DNA from: Pseudomonadota bacterium
GTDB lineage: Bacteria > Pseudomonadota > Alphaproteobacteria > Acetobacterales > Acetobacteraceae
Assembly (NCBI GenBank): GCA_021845985.1
Contig: JAJZES010000012.1
Location: forward strand, 1-64,000
DNA length: 64,000 nt
Direction: 5' to 3'
Below are positions 38,880 through 48,106 of the stretch, piece by piece. A program made the position numbers and the translations under genes. The notes under the pieces are model-generated. The model saw only the letters and a program-made list of their open reading frames with translations. It searched no databases and was not told where the DNA came from. Each line of letters starts with the position of its first letter. Positions within the stretch are counted from its first letter, which is position 1.

Positions 38880-39893
38880 ATGGCGGTGACGGTGGCGATC
38901 AACGGGTTCGGGCGAATCGGCCGGCTGGTGCTGCGCGCCATCGTCGAGAGCGGGCGGGAGGACGTTGTGCCCGTCGCCATCAACGATCTGGGCAGCGTCG
39001 AGGCCAACGCGCATCTGTTCCGCTACGACAGCGTGCATGGCCGCTTCCCCGGCACGGTGGAGGTGGCCGGCGACGCCATCACCATCCACCACAACGGCCG
39101 CACCTATGGCCCGATCCGCGTCTCGGCGGAGAAGGACCCGACCCGCGTGCCGTATCAGGGCGTCGATGTGGCGATGGAATGCACCGGCATCTTCACCAAA
39201 AAGGAACAGGCCGAGCAGTTGCTCAAGGCCGGCGCGCGCAAGGTGCTGGTCTCCGCCCCGGCGGACGGCGCCGATGCCACCATCGTCTATGGCGTCAACC
39301 ATCACGTCATGACGCGCGAGATGACGGTGGTGTCGAACGCCTCCTGCACCACCAACTGCCTCGCCCCGATGGTCAAGGTGCTGCACGACAATTTTCGCGT
39401 CGTGCGCGGCTACATGGTGACCATCCATTCCTACACCGGCGATCAGCGCACGGTCGATACGCTGCACAAGGATCTGCACCGCGCCCGCGCCGCCGCGGTC
39501 AACATCATCCCGACCAGCACCGGCGCGGCCAAGGCGGTCGGTCTGGTGCTGCCCGAGCTGAAGGGCAAACTCGACGGCACCGCGGTCCGCGTGCCGACGC
39601 CGAACGTGTCGATGGTCTCGCTCGACGTGGTGCTGGAGCGCGGCGCCAGCCGCGAGCAGATCAACGCGGCGATGCGGCATGCCGCCGAGGGCGAGCTGCG
39701 CGGCGTCATCGACTACAACACGGCGCCGCTGGTCAGCAGCGATTTCAACCATTGCGCCGCGTCATGCAGCTTCGACGCGACGCAGACGGCGGTGATCGAC
39801 GGCGCGCTGTATCGCGTCATGGGCTGGTACGACAACGAGTGGGGCTTCTCCAACCGGATGGCCGACACCGCTGCGCTGTTCGGCAGTCTGTAG
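38880..39893 (+). CDS. gap: Glyceraldehyde-3-phosphate dehydrogenase, type I
   Basis: This enzyme catalyses the phosphorylating oxidation of glyceraldehyde-3-phosphate in central carbon metabolism. The 337 residues begin AINGFGRIGRL, the NAD-binding loop. Cys156 in SNASCTTNCLAP is the catalytic thiol, and TIHSYTGDQ holds the activating His. Phosphate contacts lie in NIIPTSTGAAKAVG and VRVPTPNVS, and the C-terminus ends WYDNEWGFSNRM, all standard. There is no sign of degeneration, in contrast to the transketolase-like neighbour 31 bp upstream. AGGGA before the ATG supports this start. It forms a tkt-like/gap/pgk operon. Confidence 0.97.
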   Translation: MAVTVAINGFGRIGRLVLRAIVESGREDVVPVAINDLGSVEANAHLFRYDSVHGRFPGTVEVAGDAITIHHNGRTYGPIRVSAEKDPTRVPYQGVDVAMECTGIFTKKEQAEQLLKAGARKVLVSAPADGADATIVYGVNHHVMTREMTVVSNASCTTNCLAPMVKVLHDNFRVVRGYMVTIHSYTGDQRTVDTLHKDLHRARAAAVNIIPTSTGAAKAVGLVLPELKGKLDGTAVRVPTPNVSMVSLDVVLERGASREQINAAMRHAAEGELRGVIDYNTAPLVSSDFNHCAASCSFDATQTAVIDGALYRVMGWYDNEWGFSNRMADTAALFGSL

Positions 39894-39902
39894 GCGGCGG
39901 TG

Positions 39903-41093
39903 ATGGCGTTCCGCAGCCTCGACGGCGTGGCCGTGGCCGGCAGGCGGGTGCTGCTGCGCGCCGACCTGAACGTGCCGATGCATGACGGCAAAGTCTCCGA
40001 CATCACCCGGCTGGAACGGCTCTGCCCGACGATCCGCGAACTGTCGGCCAAGGGCGCGCGGGTCATCGTGCTCAGCCATTTCGACCGGCCGAAGGGCAAG
40101 CGCGTGCGGTCGATGTCGCTCGAACCAGTGGCGACGGCGCTCGGCGGGGTGCTCGGCCGCAAGGTCCGCTTCGCCGAGGATTGCATCGGCCTGCCGGCGC
40201 AGCAGGCGGTCGAGGCGATGTCGGATGGTGATGTCGCGGTGCTGGAGAACACGCGCTTTTATCCCGGCGAGGAAGCCAACGACCCCGGCTTCGCCGCCGA
40301 TCTGGCGCGGCTCGGCGATCTTTACGTCAACGATGCGTTCTCGGCGGCGCACCGCGCGCATGCCAGCACCGAGGGTGTTGCGCATCTGCTGCCGAGTTAT
40401 GCCGGGCGGCTGATGCAGGCGGAGCTGGAGGCGCTGGCCTCGGCGCTGACCACGCCGGAGCGGCCGGTGGCGGCGGTGGTCGGCGGCAGCAAAGTGTCGA
40501 GCAAGCTCGATCTGCTCGGCAATCTGGTTGACCGCGTCAATCTGCTGGTGATCGGCGGCGCCATGGCCAACACCTTCCTGGCCGCGCAGGGCCATGATGT
40601 CGGCCGCTCGCTGCAGGAGGCCGATCTGCACGCCACGGCGCGCGACATCCTGGCGCGGGCGCAGGCGGCGGGGTGCGAGGTGATGCTGCCGATCGATGCG
40701 GTGGTGGCGGCGGCGCTGCGGCCGGGGGTGGAGACGCACACCGTGCCGGTGGCGAAAGTGCCGGCCGATCAGATGATCCTCGATGTCGGGCCGCAGACGG
40801 TGGCGCTGCTGCAGGCGCGGCTCGTCGGGCTGCGCACACTGGTCTGGAACGGCCCGCTCGGTGCCTTCGAGACGCCGCCGTTCGACAGCTCCACGCTGGC
40901 GCTGGCCTATGCGGTGGCGGCGGCGACGGATACCGGTGGGCTGCGCAGCGTCGCCGGCGGCGGCGACACCGTGGCGGCGCTGCGCCAGGCCGGCGTGCTC
41001 GACCGGCTGACCTATGTGTCGGCGGCCGGCGGCGCGTTTCTCGAATGGCTGGAGGGCAAGACGCTGCCCGGCGTCGCCGCGCTGGAGGGGTAA
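39903..41093 (+). CDS. pgk: Phosphoglycerate kinase
   Basis: PGK transfers phosphate between 1,3-bisphosphoglycerate and ADP. The 396 residues show the substrate loop [24 protein letters not shown] with the conserved His/Arg, [31 protein letters not shown], the hinge [12 protein letters not shown] and the nucleotide loop [10 protein letters not shown]. The C-terminal [11 protein letters not shown] and [16 protein letters not shown] match. The ATG at 39903 is preferred to the GTG immediately before it. It lies 9 bp behind gap, so the pair is co-translated from one message. Confidence 0.97.
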   Translation: MAFRSLDGVAVAGRRVLLRADLNVPMHDGKVSDITRLERLCPTIRELSAKGARVIVLSHFDRPKGKRVRSMSLEPVATALGGVLGRKVRFAEDCIGLPAQQAVEAMSDGDVAVLENTRFYPGEEANDPGFAADLARLGDLYVNDAFSAAHRAHASTEGVAHLLPSYAGRLMQAELEALASALTTPERPVAAVVGGSKVSSKLDLLGNLVDRVNLLVIGGAMANTFLAAQGHDVGRSLQEADLHATARDILARAQAAGCEVMLPIDAVVAAALRPGVETHTVPVAKVPADQMILDVGPQTVALLQARLVGLRTLVWNGPLGAFETPPFDSSTLALAYAVAAATDTGGLRSVAGGGDTVAALRQAGVLDRLTYVSAAGGAFLEWLEGKTLPGVAALEG

Positions 41094-41145
41094 TTCCGCC
41101 CCCCAGGCGATCGACCGCGAACCGGCGGCGGCGCGGCGGTGCCGG

Positions 41146-41661
41146 TCACTGCTGCGGATAGCGGAAGGTAAAGCTCTCGCTGAACGGCGGCCACCACGCC
41201 GGCACGCCGGTCTCGGCGTCGGTGTGGCGCAGGAACCCGTTGGTCTCGGGCGGCGCGTAGCGGAAGGTGACGGTGTAGCTGCCGGGGCCGGGCATCGCGA
41301 CATTGACCGCATAATGCGGCCCGTCATTCGCCGTCATCGCGGCGAGACGGCCGTGCGCCGTCCAGTCCGATCCCTGGCGGGTCAGCGTGAAGTCGATCGT
41401 CAGATAGGGAATCCAGGCGCCGTCGGCGAAGCCGTAGCGGTTGTCGGCGGTGGCGTGGACGTCGGTTTCCAGGTGGATCGCGTCCGGCCCCATCGCCATG
41501 CCGGCCGGCATCGGGTCCATGGTGATGCCGACGAGATAGTTGGAGGCGATTTCCATGTCATGCGCCTGCACCGGGCCGCCGATTGGATATTCACGGGCCT
41601 CGGCATGGGCGGTCAGCAGCAGGGCGGCGGCGGCAAGCGAGATGGCGCGGGCGATGGGCAT
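41146..41661 (-). CDS. Periplasmic P19/Tp34-type iron transport protein
   Basis: This 171-residue exported protein has a clear signal peptide (ISLAAAALLLTAHAEA). It belongs to the Tp34/P19/FtrA family (Pfam Fe2+ transport protein), which bind copper and iron in the periplasm and feed ferrous iron uptake systems. The core motifs are AHDMEIASNYLVG, IHLETDVHATADNRYGF with the metal-binding His and Glu, IPYLTIDFTLT, DGPHYAVNVAMPGPGSY and FLRHTDAETGVPAWW. The usual membrane partner FTR1/FtrC is absent. A Fur-box-like palindrome lies 30-50 bp upstream, shared with a divergent membrane-protein gene. Confidence 0.88.
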   Translation of the reverse strand: MPIARAISLAAAALLLTAHAEAREYPIGGPVQAHDMEIASNYLVGITMDPMPAGMAMGPDAIHLETDVHATADNRYGFADGAWIPYLTIDFTLTRQGSDWTAHGRLAAMTANDGPHYAVNVAMPGPGSYTVTFRYAPPETNGFLRHTDAETGVPAWWPPFSESFTFRYPQQ

Positions 41662-41689
41662 GGTTGTCTCCTGAGTTGGCCCGGCTTGA

Positions 41690-41712
41690 TATTGCGAGTC
41701 ATTCGCATTAGC
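41690..41712. promoter_or_regulatory. Fur-box-like operator between divergent iron genes
   Basis: TGCGA (41693-41697) and TCGCA (41703-41707) form an inverted repeat with a 5-base centre GTCAT. The surrounding TATTGCGAGTCATTCGCATT resembles known Fur sites of the GCGAATCATTCGC type. It lies in the 76-bp space between the P19-like gene (leftward) and the membrane-protein gene (rightward), where one repressor dimer could control both. Confidence 0.6.
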
Positions 41713-41737
41713 AAGAGCCGATCCGCCGGAGCCACCG

Positions 41738-42277
41738 ATGCACGACCACCCGCTTGCCTACCTCCGACTGCCGCCCGGGCTGCTGATCGCGCTCGACAGC
41801 CGCATGCTGCATTTCTGGATGCAGCCGGTGCATCATCTGGTGCGCATGGCGCATCTCATGGCGATGGCGGCGTTCTTCGGCGGCATCATGCTGCTCGACC
41901 TGCGCCTGCTCGACCTGCGGCTGTTCGGCAGGCGCGAGGCGCTGCGCCTGCGGCCGTTTGCCGGGCACGTCCTGCCGGCGCTCCATGTCACCTGCGCGGT
42001 GACCCTGCTGACCGGGCTGGCGCTGTTTCTCTATGACCCGCTGCATGTCGGGTCGCACGCCTATTTCGTGCCGAAGCTGGCGCTGATCCTGGCCGGCGGC
42101 GTCAATGCCGCGCTGTATCACCGCGCCGGCTATGTCGCCGCGCTGGCGGCCGAGGCGCGTCTGCCGCTGCGCACCCGCATCGCCGCCGCGCTGTCGCTGG
42201 CGATCTGGAGCGGCGTGCTGATCTGCGCCAGCCTCAACACGGAGGCGGCGCCGCGGGTCATGCTGCGCTGGGGCTAG
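41738..42277 (+). CDS. Four-helix integral membrane protein, candidate iron-uptake partner
   Basis: This 179-residue protein has about four membrane helices (MLHFWMQPVHHLVRMAHLMAM leads into the first, with others near VTLLTGLALFLY, KLALILAGGVNAALY and LSLAIWSGVLIC). The first helix region is rich in His, including HHLVRMAH, suggesting metal or haem binding. I think it is related to small DUF6644/DUF2214-like proteins but cannot be sure. It diverges from the P19 gene across a Fur-box-like site, so a role in iron handling is plausible. Its end overlaps the convergent flavoprotein gene by 4 bp. Confidence 0.6.
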   Translation: MHDHPLAYLRLPPGLLIALDSRMLHFWMQPVHHLVRMAHLMAMAAFFGGIMLLDLRLLDLRLFGRREALRLRPFAGHVLPALHVTCAVTLLTGLALFLYDPLHVGSHAYFVPKLALILAGGVNAALYHRAGYVAALAAEARLPLRTRIAAALSLAIWSGVLICASLNTEAAPRVMLRWG

Positions 42278-43707
42278 GCGCCGCCGGCGTCGGGCAGCAC
42301 CTTGCCGGGGTTCATCACCCCGCGCGGGTCGAGCGCCTGTTTGATCTGCCGCATCGTCGCCAGCTCGGTGCCGCCGCGCCAGCTTTCCATCATGTAGGGC
42401 TTCAGCCGGCCGACCCCGTGCTCGGCGGAAAAACTGCCGTCGAGGGCGCGCACCACCGCGCCCACCGCCGCCATGATGGCGTGCGACTGCGCCAGGAACG
42501 CGGCGCCGTCGGCGCCGTCCGGCTGAGCCAGGTTAAAGTGGATGTTGCCGTCGCCCATATGGCCGAACGGCACCACCCGCACGCCGGGCACCAGCGCCTC
42601 GCACGCCGCCCGCGCCCGCGCCAGAAACTCCGGCACGCGGGAGACCGGCACCGAGACATCGTTTTTGACGCTGGCGCCTTCGCGGCGCTGCGCCTCGGCG
42701 TGCTCCTCGCGCAGTTTCCACAGCGCCGCGCGCTGTGCGCCGCTCTCGGCGATCACCGCATCGCGCACCGCGCCGGCCTCCATCGCCGCCGACAACGTAT
42801 CCTCCAGCACCGCCCGCAGCCCGGCGGCGCGGCGCGGCGTCGCCAGTTCGATCAGCGCGTAGTGCGCCGCCGCGGCGACCGGCAGGACGGCGCCGGGAAT
42901 ATGGCGCAGCACCAGGCCCATGCCTTCCCCGGCCATGTATTCAAAGGCGATCAGCGCCGCCGGGTCTTCCCGCCGCAGCCGCCCGAACAGCGCCAGCGCC
43001 GCCTCCGGCGATGCCACCGTGCACAGCGCCACCTCGCGCTCGGCCATCGCCGGCACGAGTTTCAGCACCGCAGCGCTGATGATGCCGAGCGTGCCCTCGC
43101 TGCCGACCAGCAACTGGCGCAGGCAGTAGCCGGTATTGTCCTTGCGCAGCCGGCGCAGCGCCGACAGCACCGCGCCATCGGCCATCACCGCCTCGATGCC
43201 CAGCACGAGGTCGCGGGCGTTGCCGAAGCGGACCGTGGTGTTGCCCCCGGCATTGGTCGCCAGCACGCCGCCGATCTGCGCCGTGCCCTCGGCGGCGATC
43301 GACAGCGGCAGCATGCAGCCGCACGCCGCCGCAGCGTCCTGCGCCGCCTTCAGCGTCATGCCGGCCTCGACCGTCATGGTCATGTCGATCGGGTCGATGT
43401 CGCGCAGCCGGTTGATGCGGGCGAGACTGATGACGATCTGGCTGCCATCCGCCGCCGGCGTCGCCCCGGCGACCATCGAGGTGTTGCCGCCCTGCGGCAC
43501 CATGCCGACGCCGGCGGCGGCGCAGCGCCGGACCACCTCGGCCAGTTCGGCGATATTGGCCGGCCGCACCACCGCCGGCGTCCGCCCGCGATAAAGGCGT
43601 CGCCAATCCTCGGCATAGGGCGCGGTATCGGCGGCGTCGTCGAGCAGCCCCAGCGGGCCGACCACCTCGCGCAGCGCGGGGACCAGGGCAGTCGCGGCAG
43701 TGCTCAT
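42274..43707 (-). CDS. FAD-binding oxidoreductase, D-lactate/D-2-hydroxyglutarate dehydrogenase type
   Basis: This 477-residue VAO/GlcD-type flavoprotein has an N-terminal PCMH FAD-binding domain with VVRPANIAELAEVVRRCA, PQGGNTSMVAGATP, IGGVLATNAGGNTTVRFGN and VGSEGTLGIISA. The C-terminal substrate domain carries VPFGHMGDGNIHFN, where paired His ligands bind zinc in this group, and FSAEHGVGRLKPYMM. It oxidises a D-2-hydroxy acid and passes electrons to a quinone or flavoprotein. The related LarA-like racemase is far upstream, so a joint pathway is only speculative. The ATG at 43707 gives MSTAATALVPALRE. Confidence 0.87.
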   Translation of the reverse strand: MSTAATALVPALREVVGPLGLLDDAADTAPYAEDWRRLYRGRTPAVVRPANIAELAEVVRRCAAAGVGMVPQGGNTSMVAGATPAADGSQIVISLARINRLRDIDPIDMTMTVEAGMTLKAAQDAAAACGCMLPLSIAAEGTAQIGGVLATNAGGNTTVRFGNARDLVLGIEAVMADGAVLSALRRLRKDNTGYCLRQLLVGSEGTLGIISAAVLKLVPAMAEREVALCTVASPEAALALFGRLRREDPAALIAFEYMAGEGMGLVLRHIPGAVLPVAAAAHYALIELATPRRAAGLRAVLEDTLSAAMEAGAVRDAVIAESGAQRAALWKLREEHAEAQRREGASVKNDVSVPVSRVPEFLARARAACEALVPGVRVVPFGHMGDGNIHFNLAQPDGADGAAFLAQSHAIMAAVGAVVRALDGSFSAEHGVGRLKPYMMESWRGGTELATMRQIKQALDPRGVMNPGKVLPDAGGA

Positions 43708-43782
43708 GCGCCGGAGGCTAGCTGAGCAGGCGACCGGCGCAAGCCCCGTGCGTTATCCCCGGTGCAAGCGGAGAGACGTGGC

Positions 43783-44004
43783 ATGCGCTATGAAGTACGG
43801 GTCGATGGCGCCTCGATCGGCGTCTATGCCACGGCGGAGCAGGCGCTCGACCGGGTGCGGCAGGTGCTGTTCGACACGCCCGGTCACGAGCCGGAGATCA
43901 TCGACATGGACACCGGCCGCGCCTATGTGCCGGCGGCTGAGGCGGCTGACCCGACCGCGCCAATGGGCTTGCCGCTGCCTGAAGCGGACCCCGCCGGATC
44001 CTGA
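43783..44004 (+). CDS. Hypothetical small protein
   Basis: This 73-residue ORF begins MRYEVRVDGASIGVYATAEQ and continues RVRQVLFDTPGHEPEIIDMDTGRAYVP before a Pro/Ala-rich tail. It alternates strand-helix-strand-strand, as in a small stand-alone domain. I do not recognise a family. A GGAGAG ribosome site precedes the ATG, and codon use is normal for the window, so it is probably real. It lies between the divergent flavoprotein and the convergent trmJ gene, with no operon partner. Confidence 0.55.
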   Translation: MRYEVRVDGASIGVYATAEQALDRVRQVLFDTPGHEPEIIDMDTGRAYVPAAEAADPTAPMGLPLPEADPAGS

Positions 44005-44092
44005 CCCTGACGGTCACCATCGCCGCGACCACCGCCCGCGATGACGCCGTCTCGGCGCCGGGCAGTACCCTATTGTCCGGCACCCTTGCGTC

Positions 44093-44929
44093 TCAGGGCA
44101 GCTCCGGGATCGTTTGCGGCGCAGCCGGAAAATCGACGTCCCGGTCCTTCTCCAGTCGCCCGAGCGCCCGCCGGCCGATCGCCAGTTCCGTGACCATGCC
44201 GTGCAACGTGCGCAATTCCTGCTCGGTCACCTCGCCGCGCTGGAACAGATGGCGGATGTTGCGGACCATGCCCGGCCGCTTCGGCGCGTTGCGCAGAAAG
44301 CCGCACGCATCGAGCTGATCGACCAGATGGCGCAGGAAATTGTCCAGCTCGCGCTTGGTGGCGACGCGGGTTTCGTTGGTCATCAGCGCGCGCGGTGGCG
44401 TCGCGTCCTCGGCCAGCCACCACTCATAGGCCAGCACCATCACCGCCTGCGCCAGATTGAGGCTCATGAAGGCCGGATTGAGCGGATAGCGCACCAGCAC
44501 ATCCGCCCCCGCCATGTCGTCGTTGTCGAGGCCGGCGCGCTCGGGACCGAACAGGATGCCGGCGCGCAGCCCGCGCGCCGCCACCGCGCGCAATTCTCCC
44601 GCCGCCCCGCGCGCCGTCAGCACCGGCTTGATGACATGGCGCGGGCGCGGGCAGGTGGCGAACACCCGATGCAGGTCGGCGGTGGCGTCGGCGACGCTGG
44701 CATGCACCTCGGCCGCCTCCAGAATCGCGTCGGCGCCGGAGGCGGTGCGCCACGCCTTCTCCTGCGGCCAGCCATCGCGTGGCGCCACCAGACGCAAATA
44801 AAACAGCCCGCCATTGGCCATCGCGCGGGCCACCGTGCCGATGTTTTCGGCCAGTTGCGGCCGCACCAGCACCACCACCGGGCTGCCGGGAACAGCCACC
44901 AGGGCGGCGCCGCCGTCGCGTCCGGTCAT
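44093..44929 (-). CDS. trmJ: tRNA (cytidine/uridine-32-2'-O-)methyltransferase TrmJ-like
   Basis: This SPOUT-class RNA methyltransferase methylates the 2'-OH of tRNA position 32. The 278 residues show the three knot motifs: VVVLVRPQLAENIGTVARAM, ILFGPERAGLDNDD and LNLAQAVMVLAYEWW. A C-terminal helical extension (ATKRELDNFLRHLVDQLD, NAPKRPGMVRNIRHLFQR) matches TrmJ more than TrmL. The start at 44929 follows the cysS stop by 10 bp, so they form one operon. The exact target position is inferred from the family. Confidence 0.87.
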   Translation of the reverse strand: MTGRDGGAALVAVPGSPVVVLVRPQLAENIGTVARAMANGGLFYLRLVAPRDGWPQEKAWRTASGADAILEAAEVHASVADATADLHRVFATCPRPRHVIKPVLTARGAAGELRAVAARGLRAGILFGPERAGLDNDDMAGADVLVRYPLNPAFMSLNLAQAVMVLAYEWWLAEDATPPRALMTNETRVATKRELDNFLRHLVDQLDACGFLRNAPKRPGMVRNIRHLFQRGEVTEQELRTLHGMVTELAIGRRALGRLEKDRDVDFPAAPQTIPELP

Positions 44930-44939
44930 CCGCCGCTCC

Positions 44940-46280
44940 TCATGTCCGGCGCCAGATGGTGCCGCCGGGCTTGTCCTCCAGCACGATGCCGGCGGCGGCA
45001 AGCTCGGCGCGGATCGCGTCGGCGCGGGCGAAGTCACGCGCCTGCCGCGCCGCCAGCCGCTCGACGATCGCCGCCTCGATCGCGGCTTCATCGGCGCCGG
45101 CGTGAAACCACGCGGCCGGATCGCCCTGCAGCACGCCGAGCAACGCCCCCGCCGCGCGCAACCCGCCCGCCGCCGCCGCGTCGCCGGCCAGCGCCGCGTC
45201 GGCCAGCCGGTGCAGTTCGGCAATCGCCAGCGGCGTGTTCAGATCGTCGCACAGCGCCGCCAGCACCGGTTCCGGCACCTCGGCGGCTGCCGCCGGCGTC
45301 GCCGCCAGGGCGCGGTACCAGCGGTCCAGGTCCTTGCGCGCCTCGGCCAGCAGCGCATCGGAAAAATCCAGCGTCGCACGGTACTGCGCCCGCAGCAGCG
45401 CCAGCCGCACCGCCTCGCCCGGCGCAATCCGCAGGATGTCGCGCACGGTGCGGAAATTGCCCAGGCTCTTGGACATCTTCTCGCCGCCGATCAGCAGCAT
45501 GCCGTTATGCAGCCAGACCCGCGCGAAGCTGCTGCCGGGGAAGGCGCAACATGACTGCGCCCGCTCGTTCTCGTGATGCGGGAACAGCAGATCCTGCCCG
45601 CCGCCGTGGATGTCGAAGCTCTCGCCGAGATAGCGCCAGGACATCGCCGAGCATTCGATATGCCAGCCCGGCCGGCCGCGTCCCCACGGACTGTCCCAGC
45701 CCGGCAGCTCGGCGGGTGAGGGCTTCCACAGCACGAAATCGCCCGGATCGCGTTTGTACGGCGCCACCTCGACCCGCGCGCCGGCCACCAGCTCGTCGGG
45801 TGAGCGGCCGGAGAGCGCGCCATAGAGCGGGAAACTGGCGACCGAGAACAGCACATGCCCCTCGGCGGCATAGGCATGGCCGCTGGCGATCAGCCGTTCG
45901 ATGAGGTCGAGCATCTCCGGCACATGCGCCGTCGCCCGCGGCTCGATGTCCGGCGGCAGGGCGCCGAGGGCGGCCATGTCGGCGTGGAACTCGGCCGTCG
46001 TGCGCGCGGTGATGGCGCCGATCGGCTCGCCGCTCTCGGCGGCGCGGGCGTTGATCTTGTCATCGACGTCGGTGATGTTGCGGACATAGGTGAGGCGCGG
46101 ATAGAGCCGCCGCAGCAGCCGGGCCAGCACATCGAACACCACCACCGGGCGGGCATTGCCCAGATGCGCGAGGTCATAGACGGTTGGCCCGCAGACATAC
46201 ATGCGCACATGCCCGGCATCGAGCGGCACGAACGTCTCGCGCCGGCGGCTCAGGCTGTTGTGCAGGCGTAATTCTGGCAC
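44940..46280 (-). CDS. cysS: Cysteinyl-tRNA synthetase
   Basis: This class I aminoacyl-tRNA synthetase charges tRNA-Cys. The 446 residues include [21 protein letters not shown], with the zinc Cys and HIGH-like [14 protein letters not shown]; the second zinc site around [13 protein letters not shown] with Cys and [11 protein letters not shown]; and the catalytic loop EKMSKSLGN. The C-terminus is short ([19 protein letters not shown]), typical of alphaproteobacterial CysRS. The ATG at 46280 gives [12 protein letters not shown]. It is followed by trmJ in the same direction. Confidence 0.97.
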   Translation of the reverse strand: MPELRLHNSLSRRRETFVPLDAGHVRMYVCGPTVYDLAHLGNARPVVVFDVLARLLRRLYPRLTYVRNITDVDDKINARAAESGEPIGAITARTTAEFHADMAALGALPPDIEPRATAHVPEMLDLIERLIASGHAYAAEGHVLFSVASFPLYGALSGRSPDELVAGARVEVAPYKRDPGDFVLWKPSPAELPGWDSPWGRGRPGWHIECSAMSWRYLGESFDIHGGGQDLLFPHHENERAQSCCAFPGSSFARVWLHNGMLLIGGEKMSKSLGNFRTVRDILRIAPGEAVRLALLRAQYRATLDFSDALLAEARKDLDRWYRALAATPAAAAEVPEPVLAALCDDLNTPLAIAELHRLADAALAGDAAAAGGLRAAGALLGVLQGDPAAWFHAGADEAAIEAAIVERLAARQARDFARADAIRAELAAAGIVLEDKPGGTIWRRT

Positions 46281-46429
46281 GCGCGGCTCCGGCTCGGGTC
46301 AGCGCCGTTCTCGGGCAGCGGCGGCGGCGACGCAACCAGCCAAGTCGGCCGATCGGCCCTCAAAGCCACGCTGAGCGCCGCCCGACCGTGATCCGCGCCG
46401 CCGCCGCCCCGTCATTGCCGCCTTAAAAG

Positions 46430-47209
46430 TCACTCAAGCCGGAAATTCGCCCGCCGCTTTTCGACGAACGCGGCCATGCCCTCGCGCTGGTCCTCGGTGC
46501 CGAACAGCGACAGGAACAGCGCCCGCTCGGCCCGCACCCCCTCCGTCAGCGTGGTGTCGAAGGCGCGGTTGACCGCCTGCTTGGCCAGCGTCACCGCGAC
46601 CGGGGACATGCCGGCAATGCGCCCGGCGAGCTTCAGCGCCTCGGTCATCAACTCCGCCGCCGGCACCACGCGGGCGACGAGGTTGCAGCGTTCCGCCTCG
46701 GTCGCGTCCATCATCCGTCCGCTGAGCACCATCTCCATCGTCTTGGCCTTGCCGATGGCGCGCGTCATGCGCTGGGTGCCGCCGGCACCGGGAATCACGC
46801 CAAGATTGATCTCCGGCTGGCCGAACTTCGCCGTATCGGCGGCGAGGATGATGTCGCACATCATCGCCAGCTCACAGCCGCCGCCGAGCGCGAACCCGGC
46901 CACCGCGGCGATCACCGGCTTGCGCAGCCGCAGGATGGTTTCCCAGCGCTTGCCGATCCAATCGTCGAACAGGATCGTCGGATAGCTGCGCTCGCGCATC
47001 TCCTTGATGTCGGCCCCGGCGGCGAACGCTTTGTCCGACCCGGTGATGACGATCGCGCCGATCTTCGGATCGGCGTCGAAGGCAAGAAGCTGCTCGCCCA
47101 TCTCGTTCATCAGTTGGTCGCACAAGGCATTCAGCGCCTGCGGCCGGTTCAGCCGGATGACGCCAACGCGGTCCTGCGTCTCGACCAGGATCGTCTCGTA
47201 GTCGGCCAT
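46430..47209 (-). CDS. Enoyl-CoA hydratase (crotonase)
   Basis: This crotonase-fold enzyme has 259 residues and hydrates 2-enoyl-CoA esters. [10 protein letters not shown] forms the first oxyanion-hole strand, and [16 protein letters not shown] forms the second with Gly and catalytic Glu. [20 protein letters not shown] contains the second catalytic Glu. Both glutamates and the length match short-chain enoyl-CoA hydratases such as mitochondrial ECHS1 or bacterial FadB1/PaaF. No other beta-oxidation gene is near, so it probably serves fatty or branched-chain acid breakdown in general. The 149-bp gap to cysS holds nothing recognisable. Confidence 0.9.
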   Translation of the reverse strand: MADYETILVETQDRVGVIRLNRPQALNALCDQLMNEMGEQLLAFDADPKIGAIVITGSDKAFAAGADIKEMRERSYPTILFDDWIGKRWETILRLRKPVIAAVAGFALGGGCELAMMCDIILAADTAKFGQPEINLGVIPGAGGTQRMTRAIGKAKTMEMVLSGRMMDATEAERCNLVARVVPAAELMTEALKLAGRIAGMSPVAVTLAKQAVNRAFDTTLTEGVRAERALFLSLFGTEDQREGMAAFVEKRRANFRLE

Positions 47210-47240
47210 TCCTGCCTCCCGAAAGCGTCCGCGTGTCTAG

Positions 47241-48077
47241 CTAGCGCTGCAGCCGCGGGCAATAGAAGCTGCTGCGCCCGGACTGCACCACCCGGCGCAC
47301 GCCGGCACACGCCGGCATGCCAGGGCAGGCCGGGCAGGGCGCCCCGGCCCGGCCATAGACCTGCCATGCGTGCTGGAAATAGCCGAGTTCGCCATCCGGC
47401 TGCACGTAGTCGCGCAGCGACGAGCCGCCGGCGGCAATCGCCTCGGCCAGCACGGCACGGATCGCCGCCACCAGCCGCGCCGCCCGTGCCCCAGGCACCG
47501 TCTGCGCGAGGCGCAAGGGGCTGACCCGCGCCCGGTGCAGCGCCTCGCAAACGTAGATGTTGCCCAGCCCGGCGACGACGCGCTGGTCGAGCAGCGCCGC
47601 CTTGATCGGCGTCCGCCGCCCGGTCAGCGCCGCCGACAGCACGGCCGGGGTGAATCCGTCCTCCAGCGGCTCCGGCCCGAGGCCGGCGAGCAGGGCATGT
47701 GCATCCTCCTCGGCGGTCGCCAGCAGATCGACCGAGCCGAAGCGCCGCGGATCGACGAAACCGACCCGCCCGCCATCGTCGGTCTCCAGCGTCAGATGCT
47801 CATGCCGCGCCGCCGGCGCCGTCCCCTCCGCCAGCACCATGCGGCCGGACATGCCGAGATGGATCAGCACGCTCGCCCCGCCATCGAGCCGCATCAGGAT
47901 GTATTTGGCGCGGCGGCGAAAGCCGGTGACGCGCGCGCCGGTCAGTCGCGTCACCAGATCGGGCGGAAAGGCGCGGCGCATGTCCGGCCGCCCGATCGCC
48001 GCCCGGCGCAGCACGCGCCCCTCCAGCCGCGCCCGCAGGCCGCGCATCACCGTCTCGACCTCGGGGAGTTCCGGCAT
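47241..48077 (-). CDS. mutM: Formamidopyrimidine-DNA glycosylase (Fpg/MutM)
   Basis: MutM removes 8-oxoguanine and formamidopyrimidines, using Pro2 as nucleophile. The 278 residues start PELPEVETV with Pro2 and Glu3 and contain the lysine in RRRAKYILM, the HLGMSGR loop and the helix-two-turn-helix with [12 protein letters not shown]. The C-terminal zinc finger is unusual: [17 protein letters not shown] then [13 protein letters not shown]. The last Cys of the usual CPxC is Leu, while an insertion brings an extra Cys. The DNA-contact Arg (SGRSSF) remains. It diverges from ubiE with 29 bp between. Confidence 0.94.
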   Translation of the reverse strand: MPELPEVETVMRGLRARLEGRVLRRAAIGRPDMRRAFPPDLVTRLTGARVTGFRRRAKYILMRLDGGASVLIHLGMSGRMVLAEGTAPAARHEHLTLETDDGGRVGFVDPRRFGSVDLLATAEEDAHALLAGLGPEPLEDGFTPAVLSAALTGRRTPIKAALLDQRVVAGLGNIYVCEALHRARVSPLRLAQTVPGARAARLVAAIRAVLAEAIAAGGSSLRDYVQPDGELGYFQHAWQVYGRAGAPCPACPGMPACAGVRRVVQSGRSSFYCPRLQR

Positions 48078-48106
48078 GGCAGGGAATCAGGCTATAGAGA
48101 GGACCC

